Below are positions 26,002 through 35,800 of a stretch of DNA of 64,000 nucleotides, piece by piece. The DNA is from Nonomuraea candida (lineage in GTDB: Bacteria > Actinomycetota > Actinomycetes > Streptosporangiales > Streptosporangiaceae): assembly GCF_000725485.1 (NCBI RefSeq), contig NZ_JOAG01000037.1:1-64000 (forward strand), in the 5' to 3' direction. A program made the translations under genes and the position numbers. Numbering within the stretch: position 1 is the stretch's first letter; the number at the start of each line of letters is the position of its first letter. The notes under the pieces are model-generated. The model saw nothing but the letters and a program-made list of their open reading frames with translations, did no database searches and was not told where the DNA came from.

Positions 26002-26250
26002 ATGGCGCTCACGGTCTACAGCACCACGTGGTGCGGTCCATGCAAGCGGCTCAAGGCCCAGCTCACCCGCGAGGGCATCAGCTTCGACGAGATCGACATC
26101 GAGCGCGACCCGTCGGCGGCGGAATTCGTGGCGAGCGTCAACAACGGCAACCAGGTCGTGCCGACCGTGGTGATCGAGACGCCGAAGGGCCGCTTCGTGC
26201 GTACGAACCCCTCCGCCCTTGAGGTCAAGGCCCTGCTCGGAGCCGCCTGA
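26002..26250 (+). CDS. mrx1: Mycoredoxin (glutaredoxin-like oxidoreductase)
   Basis: An 82-residue thioredoxin-fold protein with active site W-C-G-P-C (Cys 11 and 14) and a cis-Pro segment QVVPTVV. Size and sequence match actinobacterial mycoredoxin-1, which reduces mycothiol mixed disulfides. GGAGGGG upstream of ATG 26002 supports the start. It is convergent with nudC, with only 7 bases between the stop codons. Confidence 0.9.
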   Translation: MALTVYSTTWCGPCKRLKAQLTREGISFDEIDIERDPSAAEFVASVNNGNQVVPTVVIETPKGRFVRTNPSALEVKALLGAA

Positions 26251-26257
26251 CCGGGGT

Positions 26258-27229
26258 CTACCAGTCGCCGATCAGCTCGCCGCCGTACCACGTCTCGATG
26301 AGGCGGCGGGCTATCGACACCGGAGGCGGCAGCCGCAGCTCGCCCGACTCCAGGGCGCGCGCCATCTCCTCCCGCGAATACCAGTGCGCCTCGGCGATCT
26401 CGTCGGCGTCGGGGGTGAGCGTGGTGGTCGTGGCATCGGCGAAAAAGCCCAGCATGAGGCTGCGCGGGAACGGCCAGGGCTGGCTGCCCAGGTAGCGCGG
26501 GTTGGTGACGACGATGCCGACCTCTTCGGCCACCTCGCGGACGACGGCCGCCTCCAGCGACTCGCCCGGCTCGACGAACCCGGCCAGGATCGACAGCCGC
26601 CCCTGAGGCCACTGCGGCCCGCGGGCCAGCAGGCAGCGGTCGGCCTCGTCGCGCACCAGCATGATCACGGCCGGGTCGACGCGCGGGAAGTGCTGGCTGG
26701 AGTCGTGGGGGCAGACGCGGACGTGGCCGCCGGCCTGCACGACGGTGCGCGTGCCGCAGCGCGGGCAGAACTCGTGGGTGGCGTGCCAGGCCTCCAGCGC
26801 CACGGCGTGGACCAGCAGGCCCGCGTCGCGGTCGCCGAGCAGGCCGCCCACCTGGCGCAGGCCGGCCGCCACGGGCTGGCCCTCGGGCGTGTCGCGCAGG
26901 CTCATCGGGATCGTCACGCGGCCGTTGACCTCGCTCTTGGCGATGCCCGGCAGCGGCGCGGCCACCGCGAAGTAGGCCGTGCCGTCCTCCACCCCCAGCA
27001 GGTAGCGCTCGCCCTGTGGCGCGTCGGCGGGCGCGAACAGCACCGCGTGCACCTCGTCTCCGGACCGCCGCACCAGGGTATGCCCGTCGTCGATCACCAG
27101 CACCCTCGCCGAGGGGTCGGACCAGGCCCGCTCCAGCCACCGCTCGTCGGCGCGCAAGGCCGAGGAACGGTCGATGGTCCCCCTCGCGAGCAGCAGTGGC
27201 CCGATCAGTTGCTCTTCCGCGGTCTGCAC
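26258..27229 (-). CDS. nudC: NADH pyrophosphatase NudC
   Basis: About 323 residues. NudC features: a zinc-ribbon region, the Nudix box GFVEPGESLEAAVVREVAEE, and the subfamily signature SQPWPFPRSLM. Activity in the family is NAD(H) hydrolysis to NMN(H) and AMP, and NAD decapping of RNA. The zinc site is unusual: C-P-R-C is followed by C-P-H-D, so the fourth Cys is replaced by Asp (or the nearby His). GTG 27229 is chosen because GGGGAGGGGG precedes it; ATG 27253 would place that sequence inside the gene. Confidence 0.9.
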   Translation of the reverse strand: MQTAEEQLIGPLLLARGTIDRSSALRADERWLERAWSDPSARVLVIDDGHTLVRRSGDEVHAVLFAPADAPQGERYLLGVEDGTAYFAVAAPLPGIAKSEVNGRVTIPMSLRDTPEGQPVAAGLRQVGGLLGDRDAGLLVHAVALEAWHATHEFCPRCGTRTVVQAGGHVRVCPHDSSQHFPRVDPAVIMLVRDEADRCLLARGPQWPQGRLSILAGFVEPGESLEAAVVREVAEEVGIVVTNPRYLGSQPWPFPRSLMLGFFADATTTTLTPDADEIAEAHWYSREEMARALESGELRLPPPVSIARRLIETWYGGELIGDW

Positions 27230-27334
27230 TGGCCGCCCCCTCCCCAATCCCATGTCATCCTATGACCTCGCAGTTAGGCGGCGATTAAGGTATCGGGCAG
27301 CCATGGTGATCTCTGTGGGGCTAAGATCGACGAG

Positions 27335-27353
27335 TTAGGTTAGCCTTACCTGA
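27335..27353 (+). promoter_or_regulatory. IdeR/DmdR-type iron box
   Basis: The 19-bp palindrome TTAGGTTAGCCTTACCTGA closely matches the DtxR/IdeR operator consensus (TTAGGTTAGGCTAACCTAA). It ends 16 bases before the start of the ATP-grasp gene and should repress the siderophore operon when iron is sufficient. Confidence 0.9.
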
Positions 27354-27368
27354 TCTTTCGGGGGTGCC

Positions 27369-28607
27369 TTGGCGTTGCGGCTCTACCTGACCGCGCTCAA
27401 ACCGACCGATTCCGTGACGGACGGCTTCCTGCCGGCCGCGCGGGCGCTCGGTTGCGAGGTGACCGTCCTGACCGACCGCCCCGAGCGGCATCCGGACGCG
27501 GTGGCGTGCGACGTGCGCGACCCGCGCGCGCTGATCGACGCGATCGAGCACCTCGGCAGGCCGGACGCGATCTTCTCCAACTCCGACCACCTGCAGACGG
27601 AGACCGCGCTGGCCGCGTCGTACTTCGGGCTGCCGGGCAAGGACTGGCGGGCGTGCGCGGCGGCCAAGAACAAGTTCCTGATGCGGCGCAGGCTGCGCGA
27701 GGCCGGGATCGAGCAGGTCTTCTCCGTACGGCTGGGGCCCGGCGACCCGGTGCCCGACGTGCCCGGCCCGGTCGTGCTCAAGCCGCGCGAAGGGGTGGCC
27801 AGCGAGGACGTCATGCTCGTCGAGGACGACCTGGCCGGGGCGGTGGCGGAGGTCAGGCGGCGGCGGCCGGGCGAGGCGCTGGTCGTGGAGGAATACCTCG
27901 AAGGGCCGCTGCGCACGCTGGAGACGCTGGGCGACGAGGGCGGGCTGCGGGTGCTCGGCGGGTTCGAGACCACGCTCGGGCCGCTGCCGCACTTCGTCGA
28001 GGAGCGGCTCGACTGGGCCGGCGACGGGACTGCTCACGGGGCTGCTCACGGGGCTGCTCACGGGGCTCCCGGCGGGAGTCCCGGCGGAACTCCCGGCGGG
28101 ACTGCCGAGGGGGCTGCCGAGGGGGCGCGCGAGCACGTGCTGGCGGCGCTGCGGGCGCTCGGGGTGGGGTTCGGGGCCTGCCACACCGAGTACGCGCTCA
28201 CGCCCGCCGGCCCCCGCGTCGTCGAGGTGAACTACCGGGCGATCGGCGACCACTGCGACTTCCTGCTGGCCGACCTGCTCGGGGTGCCGCTGTTCGAGTG
28301 GATCCTGCGGGTGCACCTCGGGGAACGCGTGCCGGCCCTGCCCGTCCCCTCGCCGGCCTTCGGCTGCGCGGTCAGCCTCGTCGCCGACCGTCCCGGGACG
28401 ATCAAGGAGGCGCCAGGCCACGAGACGGTGTCCACCGGCGGCGTACGGCTGTGGCACCGGCCCCTGCGCGCCGTCGGCGACGTCGTCACCCTGACCCGCA
28501 CCAACCGCGACTACCTGGGCGTGGTGCGGGCCGTCGGACCCGACCGGGCGCGGGTGGAGGCGGCCGTCGAGGAGTACCGGGCCGCGCGGCCGTGGGTGGT
28601 CGAATGA
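27369..28607 (+). CDS. ATP-grasp ligase of siderophore operon
   Basis: A 412-residue ATP-grasp protein. The N-terminal preATP region (LPAARALGCEVTVLTDRPERHP) leads to the ATP-grasp core: GPVVLKPREGVASEDVMLV (P-loop-like strand and Lys), the hinge ALVVEEYLEG, and the metal-binding VVEVNYRAIGDH. It probably joins a carboxylate to an amine. Residues about 218-255 are a repetitive Gly/Ala/His/Pro loop (12-bp DNA repeats at about 28022-28125) inside the catalytic core. TTG 27369 follows CGGGGG. First gene of a four-gene operon; its stop overlaps the next start (ATGA). The specific reaction is unknown. Confidence 0.8.
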   Translation: MALRLYLTALKPTDSVTDGFLPAARALGCEVTVLTDRPERHPDAVACDVRDPRALIDAIEHLGRPDAIFSNSDHLQTETALAASYFGLPGKDWRACAAAKNKFLMRRRLREAGIEQVFSVRLGPGDPVPDVPGPVVLKPREGVASEDVMLVEDDLAGAVAEVRRRRPGEALVVEEYLEGPLRTLETLGDEGGLRVLGGFETTLGPLPHFVEERLDWAGDGTAHGAAHGAAHGAPGGSPGGTPGGTAEGAAEGAREHVLAALRALGVGFGACHTEYALTPAGPRVVEVNYRAIGDHCDFLLADLLGVPLFEWILRVHLGERVPALPVPSPAFGCAVSLVADRPGTIKEAPGHETVSTGGVRLWHRPLRAVGDVVTLTRTNRDYLGVVRAVGPDRARVEAAVEEYRAARPWVVE

Positions 28608-30100
28608 GCTCCCGGGAGGCGTACCTGGCCGCCCGGGTGCTGAACGCGCTGCTCCGCGAGGACTACGGCGGGCTGGCCTCCCGCGTGACCAGGACCAAGG
28701 ACGGCGTCGGGCTGCTGCTGGCCGACGGGCGGTGGGTGCGGCTCTCCCCCGGGCTGCTCTTCCAGGACTTCGTGGTCGCGGCCGACGAGCGGCTGGGGCT
28801 GGAGCAGGTGCTGGAGACGCTGGTGGAGGTCTCCGACCCGGCCGACTCCGAGGGCGTGGCGGCCTTCTTCGAGGAGTGCCTGTCGGCGCTGACGGCCATG
28901 GAGCTGCACGACGAGGTGGCGGAGTCGGTGCTGCGCGCCCGGCCCTCGTACGAGACGCTGGCCGCCTTCGCCGACCATCCGGTCTACCCGACGTCGCGGG
29001 CGCGGGTGGGGCTGTCCGAGAGCGACCTGCCGACCTACGCGCCGGAGTTCGCGCCCTCGTTCGAGCTGCGGTGGGCGGCGGTGCCGCGCCGCGCGCTCCT
29101 GCCGGGCTCCGCGCCGCGCCTGCCCGCCGACGTCACCCCCGCCGGGTCGTGGCGGGTCGGGGCGGACGAGGTGCTGTTCCCCGTGCATCCGCTGACCGTG
29201 GACGAGGTGCGGAAGGTGGACGGGGTGCGCGTGCTGGACGGCGCGGCCGTCACCGTACGGCCCACGCTGTCCATGCGGACCGTCGAGGTGAGCCCGCGCA
29301 CGCACCTCAAGCTGCCCCTGCCCATCAGCACCCTGGGCGTCAGGAACCGGCGCTCGATCAAGCCCGCCGCCCTGGCCGACGGGGCCAGGGCTGAGCTGCT
29401 GCTGCGCGAGCTGGCGGACCCCGACGTGGTGCCGGCCGACGAGCAGACCTACGCGCACGCCGGGCACGAGCACCTGGCCTGGATGGTCAGGCGGCTGCCC
29501 GAGGGGAGGATCGTGCCCGTCGCCGCGCTGAACGCGCCCGGGGTGCTCGACGAGCTGGGCCCCGGCGTGCTGCCGGAGTACCTGCGGCTGCTGCTGCGCT
29601 GGAACGTGCGGCTCTTCGTCCGGTACGGCGTCGCGCTCGAGGCCCACCAGCAGAACCTGGCCCTGGTCCTCCAGGACGGCCGCCTGCGCCTGCTGGTCAA
29701 GGACAACGACGGGCTGCTGGCCTCGCCCGCGCGGCTGCGGGCCGCCGGGATCGAGGTGCCGCGCTTCGCCGACGAGCGCATGCTGACCGACGACCCGCAC
29801 GCCCTGGCCGACGTGTTCGTGACGATCACGCTGCACCTGGCGGCGGCCGCCGTGGCGTTCGGCGCGCTGCCCCACGCCAGGGCCGCCGCGCTGCTGCGGG
29901 AGACCCTCTCCGAGGCACTCGCCGAGCACGGCGACGACCCGATGGCCAGGCTGCTGCGCGCCAGGACGCTCGGGGCGGCCAGGCTGACCGGTAAGTCCAT
30001 GATCACCGCCGGGACGCTCATGTCCAAGGAACGCTCCGGCGCGCGTGACATCAACAAGTTCTACGGCACCAGCGGGCCGAACTACCTGAGGAGAGCGTGA
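28604..30100 (+). CDS. IucA/IucC-family NIS synthetase, divergent
   Basis: A 498-residue protein of the NRPS-independent siderophore (NIS) synthetase family, which condenses citrate-type acids with amines or alcohols via an acyl adenylate. Family landmarks: FPVHPLTVDEV, LPLPISTLGVRNRRSIKP, and EAHQQNLALVL with LLVKDNDG. The usual ATP-binding H-P-x-H-P-x-x-K-x-R-x-G motif is altered to DHPVYPTSRARVG, with Tyr for the second His and Arg for Lys, so its subtype or activity may differ. ATG 28604 overlaps the previous stop. Confidence 0.85.
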   Translation: MSSREAYLAARVLNALLREDYGGLASRVTRTKDGVGLLLADGRWVRLSPGLLFQDFVVAADERLGLEQVLETLVEVSDPADSEGVAAFFEECLSALTAMELHDEVAESVLRARPSYETLAAFADHPVYPTSRARVGLSESDLPTYAPEFAPSFELRWAAVPRRALLPGSAPRLPADVTPAGSWRVGADEVLFPVHPLTVDEVRKVDGVRVLDGAAVTVRPTLSMRTVEVSPRTHLKLPLPISTLGVRNRRSIKPAALADGARAELLLRELADPDVVPADEQTYAHAGHEHLAWMVRRLPEGRIVPVAALNAPGVLDELGPGVLPEYLRLLLRWNVRLFVRYGVALEAHQQNLALVLQDGRLRLLVKDNDGLLASPARLRAAGIEVPRFADERMLTDDPHALADVFVTITLHLAAAAVAFGALPHARAAALLRETLSEALAEHGDDPMARLLRARTLGAARLTGKSMITAGTLMSKERSGARDINKFYGTSGPNYLRRA

Positions 30101-31759
30101 ATGCGAGGACTGGCCACCGAGGCGCCCTCAGGGGCCGCCGAGGCGCTGCCCGGGCCCGCCGGGACACCCCCGGGGCCGGGTGACGCGTTGCCCGGACCCG
30201 CCGAGACTTTCTCCGGACCCGCCGAGGCTTTCTCCGGACCCGGAGAGGCCTTCTCCGGGCCCGCCGAGGAGGCGACGCTGGCGGCGCTGCTGCGCTGCTG
30301 CGTGCGGGAGGTGGCCGGGCCGCGCGGGCTGGTGTGGCCGGCGCCGCCGTACCTGCTGCTGCGGGTGGCCGGGACGCTGCTGCGGGTCCGCGCCCACGGC
30401 GGGGCGGCGCTGCGCTTCGACGGCGCGCCCGAGCGGCTGGAGGCGGGCGCCTGGCGGCCGCTGGCCGCCGACGAGCTGGTCCGGCTGGTGGCGGAGGAGC
30501 TGCAGGGGCACAACGGCGAGTTCGCCGGGCAGGTCGCCGCCAGCAGGGCCGCCGTGGCGGCGATCCTGCGGGCCAGGGCCACGGCCGTGCCGCCCGCCGA
30601 TCCGTGGCTGGCCTCGGAGCAGGCGCTGGTGTACGGGCACCCGTTCCATCCCAGCCCGAAGGCGCGGGGCGGGGACGGCTGGCTGGCGTACGCGCCCGAG
30701 GCGCACGCCGAGTTCCCCGTCAGGCTGCTCGGGGTGCGCGAGGACGTGCTGGCGGCGGGCGGCGACGCGGCGGCGCTGGACGGGATGGGGGTCGCGCCCG
30801 AGGGGTACCGGGTGTTGCCGGCGCATCCGTGGCAGCTCGCCCTGCTGGCGCCCGCCTTCGGGCCGGAGCTGATCGACCTGGGGCCGGGGCCGGTGGCGGT
30901 GCCGACCTCCTCCGTACGGACGGTGTACGTCCCGGACGCCGGGGTCTGCCTGAAGTTCTCGCTGGACGTCCGGATCACGAACTGCCTGCGCAAGAACGCC
31001 TGGTACGAGCTGGAAGGGGCGGTGGAGCTGACCCGGCGGCTGGAGGACGTCTTCGGCGCCGTCTCCGTCACGCACCCGGCCACCCGCTGGCTGCCCGAGC
31101 CGGGCTACCGCTCGGCCGCCCTCGGCGCCCGGCTGCACGAAGGGCTCGGCGTGATCGTCAGGCAGAGCCCCTGGGCCGTCTGCTCCCCCGGCGTGACCCC
31201 GGTCCTGGCGGCGGCGCTCACCCTGGAGCCGGCGGCCGGAGACCCGCTGGCGTGGTGGCGGACGTACGTGGCGGTGGTGGCGCTGCCGGTGCTGGAGCTG
31301 TACTTCACGCACGGCGTGGTGCTGGAGCCCCACCTGCAGAACGTCCTGGTCGGCCTGGACGCCGCCGGCATGCCCGCCGAGGCCGTCTTCCGCGACCTGG
31401 AGGGCGCCAAGCTCGTCGCCGGCCGGCACGACCTGGCGGGGCTGCACCCCGAGGTGGCCGCCGCGCTCACCTACGACGCCGAGCGCGGCTGGGCCCGCGT
31501 GGTCTACTGCCTGCTCGTCAACCACCTCACCGAGATCGCCGCGACGGTGGCGGGCGCGGACGACGAGCTGCTGCGCGCGTTGTGGCGGGAGGCGCGGGAC
31601 CTGTTCACCCGGCAGGCCGCCCGCCTGGGCCGGCCGCTGCCCCTGTCGGACCTGCTGGCGGGGGCGCCGCTGCCGGCCAAGGCGAACCTGGGCGTGCGCT
31701 GGGCCAGGGCCGCCGACCGCGCCGCCGGGTACGTGCCGATCGCGAACCCGCTGGCATGA
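30101..31759 (+). CDS. IucA/IucC-family NIS synthetase, canonical motifs
   Basis: A 552-residue NIS synthetase. Canonical motifs are intact: GHPFHPSPKARGG near 182-194, LPAHPWQLALL, the substrate region CLKFSLDVRITNCLRKN, and EPHLQNVLVGL with FRDLEGAKL. The N-terminal 60 residues are a disordered leader with heptad repeats GPAEAFS made by 21-bp DNA repeats at about 30194-30275. It begins directly after the previous stop (TGA then ATG). Together with the preceding synthetase it would carry out two condensations. Confidence 0.9.
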   Translation: MRGLATEAPSGAAEALPGPAGTPPGPGDALPGPAETFSGPAEAFSGPGEAFSGPAEEATLAALLRCCVREVAGPRGLVWPAPPYLLLRVAGTLLRVRAHGGAALRFDGAPERLEAGAWRPLAADELVRLVAEELQGHNGEFAGQVAASRAAVAAILRARATAVPPADPWLASEQALVYGHPFHPSPKARGGDGWLAYAPEAHAEFPVRLLGVREDVLAAGGDAAALDGMGVAPEGYRVLPAHPWQLALLAPAFGPELIDLGPGPVAVPTSSVRTVYVPDAGVCLKFSLDVRITNCLRKNAWYELEGAVELTRRLEDVFGAVSVTHPATRWLPEPGYRSAALGARLHEGLGVIVRQSPWAVCSPGVTPVLAAALTLEPAAGDPLAWWRTYVAVVALPVLELYFTHGVVLEPHLQNVLVGLDAAGMPAEAVFRDLEGAKLVAGRHDLAGLHPEVAAALTYDAERGWARVVYCLLVNHLTEIAATVAGADDELLRALWREARDLFTRQAARLGRPLPLSDLLAGAPLPAKANLGVRWARAADRAAGYVPIANPLA

Positions 31760-32826
31760 TCGACGCGCGCGTCCAGGAGGCCGCTCTGAGCCTTCCCGGG
31801 CCTCCCGCCTACCTCTATGACCTGCCTGCCCTGGACGGCCACGTCGCGGCCGTACGGCGGGCTCTGGGGCCCACCGAGCTGTACTACGCCGTCAAGGCCA
31901 ACCCCGACGCCGAGCTGCTGCGGGTGCTGGCCGGGCACGTGGACGGGTTCGAGGTGTCGTCGGCCGGCGAGCACGCGCACGTCAGGGGGCTGTTCCCGGG
32001 CGCGCGGCTGGCGCTGGGCGGGCCCGGCAAGACCGACGCCGAGCTGCGCCTGCCGCACCACCGCCTCCACGTCGAGTCGCCGAACGAGCTGCGCCGCCTG
32101 CTCGACGCGGGCGTGCGGGCCGACGTGCTGCTCCGGCTCAACCCCGGCCTGCCGGTCGAGGGCGCGGCGCTGACCATGAGCGGGCCGTTCGGGATGGACG
32201 AGGACGACGTGGCGCGCTGCCTGCCGCTCTTCGGCGACCGGGTGCGGCTGCGCGGCCTGCACGCCCACCTGGCCAGCGGGCTGGCGGCGGGGCGGCTGCT
32301 GGGGCTGGCGGAGCGGTTGCTGGCGCAGCCGTACGAGGAAGTCAATCTCGGGGGCGGGATGGCGGTGTCGTACGAGTCGCCCGGGAGCCGGTTCGACTGG
32401 GCGGCGTACGGGGCCGGGCTGGCCGCGCTGGGCCGGGGCCGGCGGCTGCGGATCGAGCCGGGCAGGGCGCTGACCGTCTACTGCGGCTACTACGTGACGA
32501 AGGTGGTGGACGTGAAGCGGGTGCGCGGGCGGGCGTACGCGATCCTGCTGGGCGGCACCCACCACCTGCGCACGCCGGCGACCAAGGGCCACGACCAGCC
32601 GTTGACCGTGCTGCCCACGGGCAAGGGCCCCGCGCTGGCGGACGAGCCGGTGACGTTCGTCGGCCAGCTATGCACCCCGAAAGACGTCTTCGCCGGAAAT
32701 ATCGTGACCTCGGTGGCCGTCGGGGACACGGTGGTGTTCGAGATGGCCGGGGCCTATGCCTGGAACATCTCGCACCACGACTTCCTCATGCATCCGAAGC
32801 CCGCTTTCCACTATCTGCGAGCCTGA
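31756..32826 (+). CDS. Fold-III PLP-dependent decarboxylase
   Basis: A 356-residue alanine-racemase-fold decarboxylase of the ornithine/diaminopimelate/SbnH type. The PLP lysine is in YYAVKANPD near residue 51; the glycine loop for the phosphate is NLGGGMAVSYE; a catalytic Cys is in GQLCTPKDVF. In NIS clusters such enzymes decarboxylate an amino acid or a citryl-amino acid intermediate. ATG 31756 overlaps the previous stop. Its last 41 bases overlap the 3' end of adnB on the other strand. Confidence 0.87.
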   Translation: MIDARVQEAALSLPGPPAYLYDLPALDGHVAAVRRALGPTELYYAVKANPDAELLRVLAGHVDGFEVSSAGEHAHVRGLFPGARLALGGPGKTDAELRLPHHRLHVESPNELRRLLDAGVRADVLLRLNPGLPVEGAALTMSGPFGMDEDDVARCLPLFGDRVRLRGLHAHLASGLAAGRLLGLAERLLAQPYEEVNLGGGMAVSYESPGSRFDWAAYGAGLAALGRGRRLRIEPGRALTVYCGYYVTKVVDVKRVRGRAYAILLGGTHHLRTPATKGHDQPLTVLPTGKGPALADEPVTFVGQLCTPKDVFAGNIVTSVAVGDTVVFEMAGAYAWNISHHDFLMHPKPAFHYLRA

Positions 32827-35800
32827 CCTTCTCGATGAGCGCGACCAGGCCGTCGGCGTCGAGCAGGTCGACCGGGCGCACGGTGCGGTTGGCGCGCACG
32901 TAGTGGAAGGCGGCCCCGACCCGCTCCAGCGGCACGCCCGCCAGGTGCGACCAGGCCAGCCGGTAGGCGGCGAGCTGCACGGAGGCGGCCCTGGCGGCCT
33001 TCTTGCCCCGCGGCGGCTGCCCCGTCTTCCAGTCGACGACCTCGTAGCCGCCGTCGGGCCGCTCGAAGACCGCGTCCATCCGGCCGCGCACCAGCCGGTC
33101 GGCGATCATGGTCTCGAACGGCACCTCGAGGTCCACCGGCCGCCGGTCGGCCCACTCGCTCTCCTCGAAGCGCTCCTGCAGCTCCGCCAGCCGCACGTCG
33201 GCCTCTTCGAGCTCCTCGTCGTAGAGCTCCAGGTCGTCGATCAGCCGCTGCTGGTCCCACCGGGTCTCCAGCCACTTGTGGAACGAGGTGCCCCTGCGGG
33301 CCAGCGGCGCGGGCTTGACCGGGACCGGCCGGCGGATCTTGCGGGCCAGCTCGCGCGGGTCGGCGGCCAGCGTGACCAGCGACGACACGGTCAGCTTCGT
33401 CGGCAGCTCGACCGTGGTGGCGGGCCTGCGGCGATGCAGCTCCCGCTCGCGCAGCAGCAGGTCGGTGTCACGCTCCCAGGCCCGCAGCCGCTCCTCTTCG
33501 TACGGCTTGAGCGGCTCGTCGTCGTCCTCGTCGGGCGGGAGGGTGCCGGCCAGGGCGTCCTCGACCAGGCGGGCGCCGTCGAGCACCGACTCGTAACGCA
33601 GCCCCTCGGGCGTGACCGGCCAGGTGGCCTCGGCCGGCTCGGCGAGCAGCGGGTTGGCCGCCCCCTCTTCGAGCTCCCCGGCCCAGAACGAGACGCGGTC
33701 GGCCGTGTCGCGGATCTCCAGCAGGAAGTCGGACGGCTCCAGCGGCTTGGTCGCGCTGCCCCAGCGGTAGCCGGAGGCGATCAGGTGATAGTGGGCCCTG
33801 GTCACGGCGACGTAGGCGAGCCTGCGCTCCTCCATCAGGTCGCGCTCGCGGCACTGCTCGTCGAAGACCGCCAGCTCCTCCTTGCTCAGCCCGCCCAGCC
33901 GGGGCAGGTCGGCCGCGTCGCCGCGCAGCGCGTAGGGGAGCTTGCGGGGATTCTCCGTCCAGCGGCTGTTCATCACCGGCGTGGCGGGGAAGATGCTGCC
34001 GGTCGCGATCGTGCCCTTGGAGCTGACGAGCTGCGACAGGCCGGGCACCACCACGACCGGCCACTCCAGGCCCTTCGAGGCGTGCACGGTCATCAGCTTG
34101 ACGCTGTTGCTCTCGCCGACCCGGCCGGCCTCCAGCCCGAACTCCTCGCTCTCGGCCGCCTGCAGATAGGCCAGGAACGCGCCCAGCGTCGGGTCCTCCG
34201 CGTCGCCGGCGAAGCGGGAGGCCGCGTCGAGGAAGGCGTCGAGATCGGCGCGGGCCGCGAACGCCCCGGCCGTGCCGCTGCGCGCGGCCACCTCGATGTC
34301 CAGCCCCAGCCGCCGCTCGACCTCGCTGATCAGGTCGGGCAGCGGCTGCGCGGTGTGCGCGCGCAACTGGCGCAGCTCGTGGGCGAGCGCCACCAGCCGC
34401 GTGCGCGCCAGCGGCGAGAACTCCGCCAGCCACTCCTCCCGGTCGGGCAGCTCGTCCAGCGCGTCGACCAGGCTGCCCCGCTCCTCGGCCAGGTCGGCCA
34501 CCACCTGGTCGAGCGGGTCCTCCTCGCGGTGGCTGTCGCTCAGCTCGCGGGCCAGCGTCCTGGCGTGCTCGCCCAGCACCCGCAGGTCGGCGGGGCCGAT
34601 CCGCCAGCGCGGGCCGGCCAGCAGCCGGGCCAGCGCGTCGCCGGCCGTGGCGTCGTAGAGCACGCGCAGGGTGGCCACGATGTCGTTGACCTCGGGCACG
34701 GTCAGCAGGCCGCCCAGGCCCACCACCTCGACCGGGATGTCGCGCTCCTCCAGCGCCCGGCGCAGCGCGGGGAACTGCGAGCGCTTGCGGGCCAGGATGG
34801 CGATGTCCTGGGGCTGCAGGGCGAGCGTCTTCTTGCGCTCCTTCTCCCCCCAGGGCAGGCCGTCGGGGGCCGTCTCCTGGCCGAGCAGCTTGTGGATGCC
34901 GTCGGCGATCCACCTGGCCTCGTCTTCGGCCGTCTCGTGGAAGGCGCAGGTGACGCGGCCCCGCTCGACCCGGTTGGGGCCGGGGACCAGCACCGGCACC
35001 TCGCGCGCCTCCATGCGCAGCGGAAGCTGCACGCGGGCGGCGACGTCGAGGACGCGGTCGCCGTTGCGGAAGCTGACGCTGAGCTGCCGGACCGGCGCCG
35101 GATCGCCCGCGGCCGTGCGGAAGTCGCGCGGGAAGCGGCGCAGGTTGCCCGACGACGCGCCGCGCCAGCCGTAGATCGACTGGCACGGGTCGCCCACGGC
35201 CGTCACCGGGTGGCCCCCGCCGTACAGGGAGCGCAGCAGGACGAGCTGGGCGTGGCTGGTGTCCTGGTATTCGTCGAGCAGCACCACCGAGTAGCGGGCC
35301 CGCTCGATCTCGCCGACCTCCTTGTGGTTGGCGGCGATCCTGGCGGCCAGCGACATCTGGTCGCCGTAGTCGATGACCTCGCGGGCGCGCTTGAGCCGTT
35401 CGTACGCCTCCACCAGCGGCAGCAGCTGGGCCCTGGCGGCCTGCACGCTGACGGGCTTGCGCTGGGCCAGCGTCGTGCGGCCGGGCAGCGCGGCCAGCCG
35501 CTCCTCCAGCCACTCCCCCGCGCGCCGCACGTCGGCGGGCGAGCGCAGGTGCTCCGACAGCTCGCCCGCCAGCTCCAGCAGCGCGGCCGTCACCGAGGGC
35601 GGGCCCAGCTCGATCTTGTCCATCGGCCCGTCGTACATCGCCACCACCCGCGAGGCGAGCTGCCACGACACGGCCGGCGTGACCAGGCGCATGGTGGGCT
35701 CCAGCCCCTCGCGCAGCGCGTGGTCGGTGACCAGGCGGGCGGCGTAGGCGTGGTAGGTGGACACGGCCGGCTCGGTGTCGAGCGCGCCCGGCTCGACCAG

